Translations under genes and position numbers: made by a program
Shown: piece after piece, positions 6,583 to 8,948 of the stretch
How positions within the stretch are numbered: the stretch's first letter is position 1
How the letters are laid out: every line of letters starts with the position of its first letter
The notes under the pieces: generated by a model
Told to the model about the DNA's origin: nothing
Databases searched by the model: none
What the model saw: the letters and a program-made list of their open reading frames with translations, nothing else
Source of the DNA: Burkholderiales bacterium
Lineage (GTDB): Bacteria; Pseudomonadota; Gammaproteobacteria; Burkholderiales; Burkholderiaceae_C
Assembly (NCBI GenBank): GCA_947474415.1
Contig: CANJKD010000055.1
Coordinates: 1-8,948 of the forward strand
Direction: 5' to 3'
Length of the DNA: 8,948 nucleotides

Positions 6583-6882
6583 ATGGCGGCGTACTTGATC
6601 GGCGATGTGGAGGTGCTCGACGCGGCAGGTTACGAGGTCTACCGGCAGCAGGTGCCCGCCACCGTTGCGGCCTACGGCGGGCGCTACCTGGTGCGCGGTG
6701 GCGGCATCGAGCAGCTCGAAGGAAGCTGGGCGCCGTCGCGCTGTGTGGTGCTCGAATTTCCGAGCATGGCGCAGCTCAAGACCTGGTGGAATTCGCCGGA
6801 ATACGTGCCGCTGCGCGCGCTGCGCGAGCGCACCACGCGCTCGAACATCATCGTCACCGAAGGGGTGGCGGCCCCTTCTTAA
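6583..6882 (+). CDS. DUF1330 family protein
   Basis: This is a small cytoplasmic protein of 99 residues, the normal size for DUF1330, a family with a dimeric ferredoxin-like alpha/beta-barrel fold. No biochemical role is established for most members. The family pattern is visible: an N-terminal strand AAYLIGDVEVLD, then YEVYRQQVPATVAAYGGRYLVRGG (20 or so residues around 17-40), a central EGSWAPSRCVVLEFPSMAQLKTWWNSPEY stretch (46-74), and a final PLRALRERTTRSNIIVTEG (76-94). The conserved gly-gly and R/Y residues typical of the family are present. A good ribosome binding site supports the start. It follows the permease by about 100 bases with a hairpin between, so it may be transcribed from its own promoter or by read-through. 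A functional link to the permease is not shown by the sequence. Confidence 0.85.
   Translation: MAAYLIGDVEVLDAAGYEVYRQQVPATVAAYGGRYLVRGGGIEQLEGSWAPSRCVVLEFPSMAQLKTWWNSPEYVPLRALRERTTRSNIIVTEGVAAPS
6859..6878 (+). terminator. Possible terminator hairpin overlapping the end of the DUF1330 gene
   Basis: GAAGGGG (6859-6865) pairs with CCCCTTC (6872-6878) around a six-base loop and is followed by TTAAT, which contains the stop codon. The tail is too short for a confident intrinsic terminator. Confidence 0.35.
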
Positions 6883-6909
6883 TCGAATCGCAATCCTGGG
6901 CCTGAATGC

Positions 6910-6933
6910 AAAAGACCACGGCGAGCCGTGGCC
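6910..6933 (-). terminator. Rho-independent terminator of the cheW-mcp unit
   Basis: Read on the minus strand, 6933-6914 forms an 8-bp stem (GGCCACGG with CCGTGGTC, one G-U pair) around a CTCG loop, followed at once by TTTT (6913-6910). It lies 43 bases beyond the mcp stop. On the plus strand it could also act on the convergent DUF1330 transcript, but the downstream sequence there (TTCGGTT) is a weaker tail. Confidence 0.7.
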
Positions 6934-6939
6934 TTCGGT

Positions 6940-6957
6940 TGCCACGCAGGCGTGGCA
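6940..6957. repeat. Short perfect palindrome next to the mcp terminator
   Basis: TGCCACGC (6940-6947) and GCGTGGCA (6950-6957) are perfect complements with two bases between them. It lies between the mcp stop and the rho-independent terminator. It may be a second hairpin in the mcp 3' untranslated region; no T-tract follows. Confidence 0.5.
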
Positions 6958-6975
6958 TCAACTGCGCACTGCGTT

Positions 6976-8427
6976 TCAGGCGTACTGGGCGTGCAGCGCA
7001 TCCGGTGCGAGCCGGAACGCGCTGACCACGCTGGCCAGCGTCACCGCCTGGCCCTTCAACGATTCCGCTGCGGCGGCTGACTCTTCGACCAGCGCCGAAT
7101 TCTGCTGCGTCATCTGGTCGAGCTGGCTGACCGCGACGTTGATCTGGCCGATGCCGTCTGACTGTTCCGACGCCGCTGCCGTGATCTCGCCGATGATGTC
7201 GGACACGCGCTGCACGCTCGCGACGATCTCGCTCATCGTGGTGCCGGCGTCGGCCACCAGCTTCGAGCCCGACTCCACCCGCTCGACGCTGGCGCCGATC
7301 AAGGTCTTGATTTCCTTTGCGGCCTCGGCGCTGCGCTGCGCCAGGCTGCGCACTTCGCTCGCCACCACCGCGAAACCGCGGCCCTGTTCACCGGCGCGCG
7401 CCGCTTCCACTGCCGCGTTCAACGCCAGGATGTTGGTCTGGAACGCGATGCCGTCGATCGTGCCGATGATGTCGGATATCTTCTTCGACGAGTTGTTGAT
7501 CTCGACCATCGTCGAGACCACCTGCGCCACCACCGAACCGCCGCGCGCCGCCACTGCGCCGGCCGTGGCCGCGAGCTGGTTCGCCTGGCGTGCCGAGTCG
7601 GCCGACTGCTTCACCGTGCCCGTCAACTGCTCCATCGACGAGGCGGTCTGCTGCAGGCTGGAGGCGGTCTGCTCGGTGCGGCTGCTCAGGTCTTGGTTGC
7701 CGGTTGCGATTTCGCTGCTGGCGACCTGAATGCTCGCAGCCGCACCCTGTACGTGCGCCATCGCGGTGCCGATGCGTTCGATGCTGCGCTTCAGCGCCAG
7801 ACCGCCGCTGGACTTGACGACTTGCCGGCTCAGGTCGAGCGAGATCTCGCCTTCTGCATCGACCACATTCACCAGGCGCGTCAGTTCCTCACCCTGCAAG
7901 GCCAGTTCGCCCATCTTCACCGCCACGTAGATTTCGAGTGAGGTCTGGACGACCACGTAACCCGCATGCATCACGATTTTCAGGAAGTTCGGTGCCGGCG
8001 TGCAATACACGCCCATGCCGGCGGCCTGCAGGCGGTCGAACAGCACGTGGTGCACGGCGAAGAACGCCGCGCCCGCCAGAATTGGCCGCCAGTCGCGGTA
8101 CACCAGCAGCAGCGCCAGCGTCACGAACACGCCGAAGTGGAACTCCAGCGTGCCGCGGCCGAGGTGAATGTGCAGGGCCACCGACGAGGCCAGACACATG
8201 GTCAGCACATAGCGCGAGGTGGCGCTGCCGCGCGCCCCCCAGTACACCGCTGACGCCAGGGCCAGCAGGCCGCCCGACACCAGCACGGCCAGGCCGAGCG
8301 AGCCGTAGAAGTTGCCGATCGCGACGGCGGCAAGCACCGAGGCGGCCAGTGCCAGCATCATCACGGTGTCGCCGATGGCGGCTGCGGAAGGTTCTGCGCC
8401 GGGCGCAGTGTGGGTTGTGGTGGTCAT
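6976..8427 (-). CDS. Methyl-accepting chemotaxis protein with a multi-helix membrane sensor
   Basis: This receptor should signal through CheW and CheA to the flagellar motor. The 483-residue protein lacks the usual two-helix-plus-periplasmic-domain front end. Residues 20-172 instead hold about six hydrophobic segments (about 20-38, 43-62, 73-88, 97-110, 115-130, 150-170) with short loops, including EFHFGVF...YRDWRPI...AVHHVLFD (95-131). Such EHF/YRDWR/HH modules are known to me from other receptors and diguanylate cyclases. H86, H88, H97, H126, H127 and H154 lie in or near the membrane. No clear HAMP domain is seen at 175-225. The cytoplasmic signalling domain (about 226-470) is typical, with its tip [20 protein letters not shown] (324-343). 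Predicted methylation positions, aligned to Tsr Q297/E304/Q311, are Q253, Q260 and Q267. There is no C-terminal NWETF-like CheR tether. The start is 10 bases after the cheW stop, with only a weak Shine-Dalgarno, so coupled translation is likely. Confidence 0.92.
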   Translation of the reverse strand: MTTTTHTAPGAEPSAAAIGDTVMMLALAASVLAAVAIGNFYGSLGLAVLVSGGLLALASAVYWGARGSATSRYVLTMCLASSVALHIHLGRGTLEFHFGVFVTLALLLVYRDWRPILAGAAFFAVHHVLFDRLQAAGMGVYCTPAPNFLKIVMHAGYVVVQTSLEIYVAVKMGELALQGEELTRLVNVVDAEGEISLDLSRQVVKSSGGLALKRSIERIGTAMAHVQGAAASIQVASSEIATGNQDLSSRTEQTASSLQQTASSMEQLTGTVKQSADSARQANQLAATAGAVAARGGSVVAQVVSTMVEINNSSKKISDIIGTIDGIAFQTNILALNAAVEAARAGEQGRGFAVVASEVRSLAQRSAEAAKEIKTLIGASVERVESGSKLVADAGTTMSEIVASVQRVSDIIGEITAAASEQSDGIGQINVAVSQLDQMTQQNSALVEESAAAAESLKGQAVTLASVVSAFRLAPDALHAQYA

Positions 8428-8437
8428 GTCGGTGGTC

Positions 8438-8948
8438 TCAGTGAACGCTGTTGATCAGGCCCAGGCCATCGCTGGCCATGAGGCCTTCGATGTCCATCAG
8501 GATCAACATGCGTTGTTCTTCGCCGTTCTTCACGCAGCCGATGCCGGTGATGAAGCTGGTGTCCACGGCCGAGCTCATTTCTGGCGCGGGCTTGATGGTG
8601 TTCTTGTCGAGTGCCAGCACGTCCGAGACCGAATCGACGACAGCGCCGACCACGCGGCCCTTGACGTTGAGCACGATCACGACCGTGAAGTCGTTGTATT
8701 CGGCGCTGTCGCAGGCCAGCTTCAGGCGCAGGTCGACGATGGGCACGATCACGCCGCGCAGGTTCACCACGCCCTTGATGAAGGCGGGCGAATTGGCGAT
8801 GCGGGTGGGCACTACGTAGGAGCGGATCTCCTGGACCTTCAGGATGTCGATGCCGTACTCCTCGGCGCCGAGGCGGAAGGTCAGGAACTCACCGCCTGTT
8901 GCCGTCGATTGCGCCGTGGCGTGGCGTGCGGCCTCGTGCTGGTCAACG
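8438..8948 (-). CDS. cheW: Chemotaxis coupling protein CheW (5' end outside window)
   Basis: CheW is the cytoplasmic SH3-like scaffold that links receptors to the kinase CheA. The frame is open to the right edge with no convincing start codon, giving 169 visible residues; CheW proteins usually have about 150-175, so only a few residues are probably missing. The family pattern is clear: [21 protein letters not shown], then VQEIRSYV, the central [19 protein letters not shown] with the conserved NLRG arginine, [15 protein letters not shown], and the final [20 protein letters not shown] block. A GTG at 8812 lies in mid-domain and is not the start. The extra N-terminal Ala/Thr/Gln-rich stretch is common in betaproteobacterial CheW. 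mcp follows after 10 bases; cheA would be expected further right, outside the window. Confidence 0.95.
   Translation of the reverse strand, partial: VDQHEAARHATAQSTATGGEFLTFRLGAEEYGIDILKVQEIRSYVVPTRIANSPAFIKGVVNLRGVIVPIVDLRLKLACDSAEYNDFTVVIVLNVKGRVVGAVVDSVSDVLALDKNTIKPAPEMSSAVDTSFITGIGCVKNGEEQRMLILMDIEGLMASDGLGLINSVH

Overview
The window is GC-rich, densely coding bacterial DNA. Base composition, codon use and the chemotaxis gene set suggest a betaproteobacterium of the order Burkholderiales (Rubrivivax, Leptothrix or Roseateles-like). That assignment is a judgement from protein style; no rRNA or other marker is present to confirm it.

Layout. Positions 1-1939 (+) hold the end of a chemotaxis operon: the 3' part of cheR, then cheD (GTG start overlapping the cheR stop) and cheB. 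A long, nearly perfect hairpin at 2007-2045 lies between cheB and the convergent next gene. Positions 2104-3635 (-) hold a two-gene unit: an extradiol ring-cleavage dioxygenase of the DODA/YgiD type followed by a RimJ-type GNAT acetyltransferase. A 113-base divergent gap then leads to a large (909 aa) FtsX-fold ABC permease of the YbbP family (3749-6478, +), which carries an unusual proline-rich N-terminus encoded by a 30-bp tandem repeat. After a 14-bp hairpin comes a small DUF1330 protein (6583-6882, +). Positions 6976-8948 (-) hold a second chemotaxis unit that enters from the right edge: cheW (5' end cut off) and a methyl-accepting chemotaxis protein with a multi-helix, histidine-bearing membrane sensor. 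A rho-independent terminator for this unit lies at 6910-6933.

How the genes fit together. CheR (methyltransferase), CheB (methylesterase/deamidase) and CheD (deamidase) adjust receptor modification. CheW couples receptors to the kinase CheA, which is not in the window. The receptor's three predicted methylation positions are all glutamine, so it should need CheB or CheD deamidation before full methylation. The four middle genes have no evident chemotaxis role and separate two convergent che units.

I see no mobile element, CRISPR array, tRNA or rRNA, and no clear undescribed multi-gene system. The most noteworthy items are the repeat-encoded N-terminus of the permease, the histidine-rich receptor sensor module and the split chemotaxis cluster.
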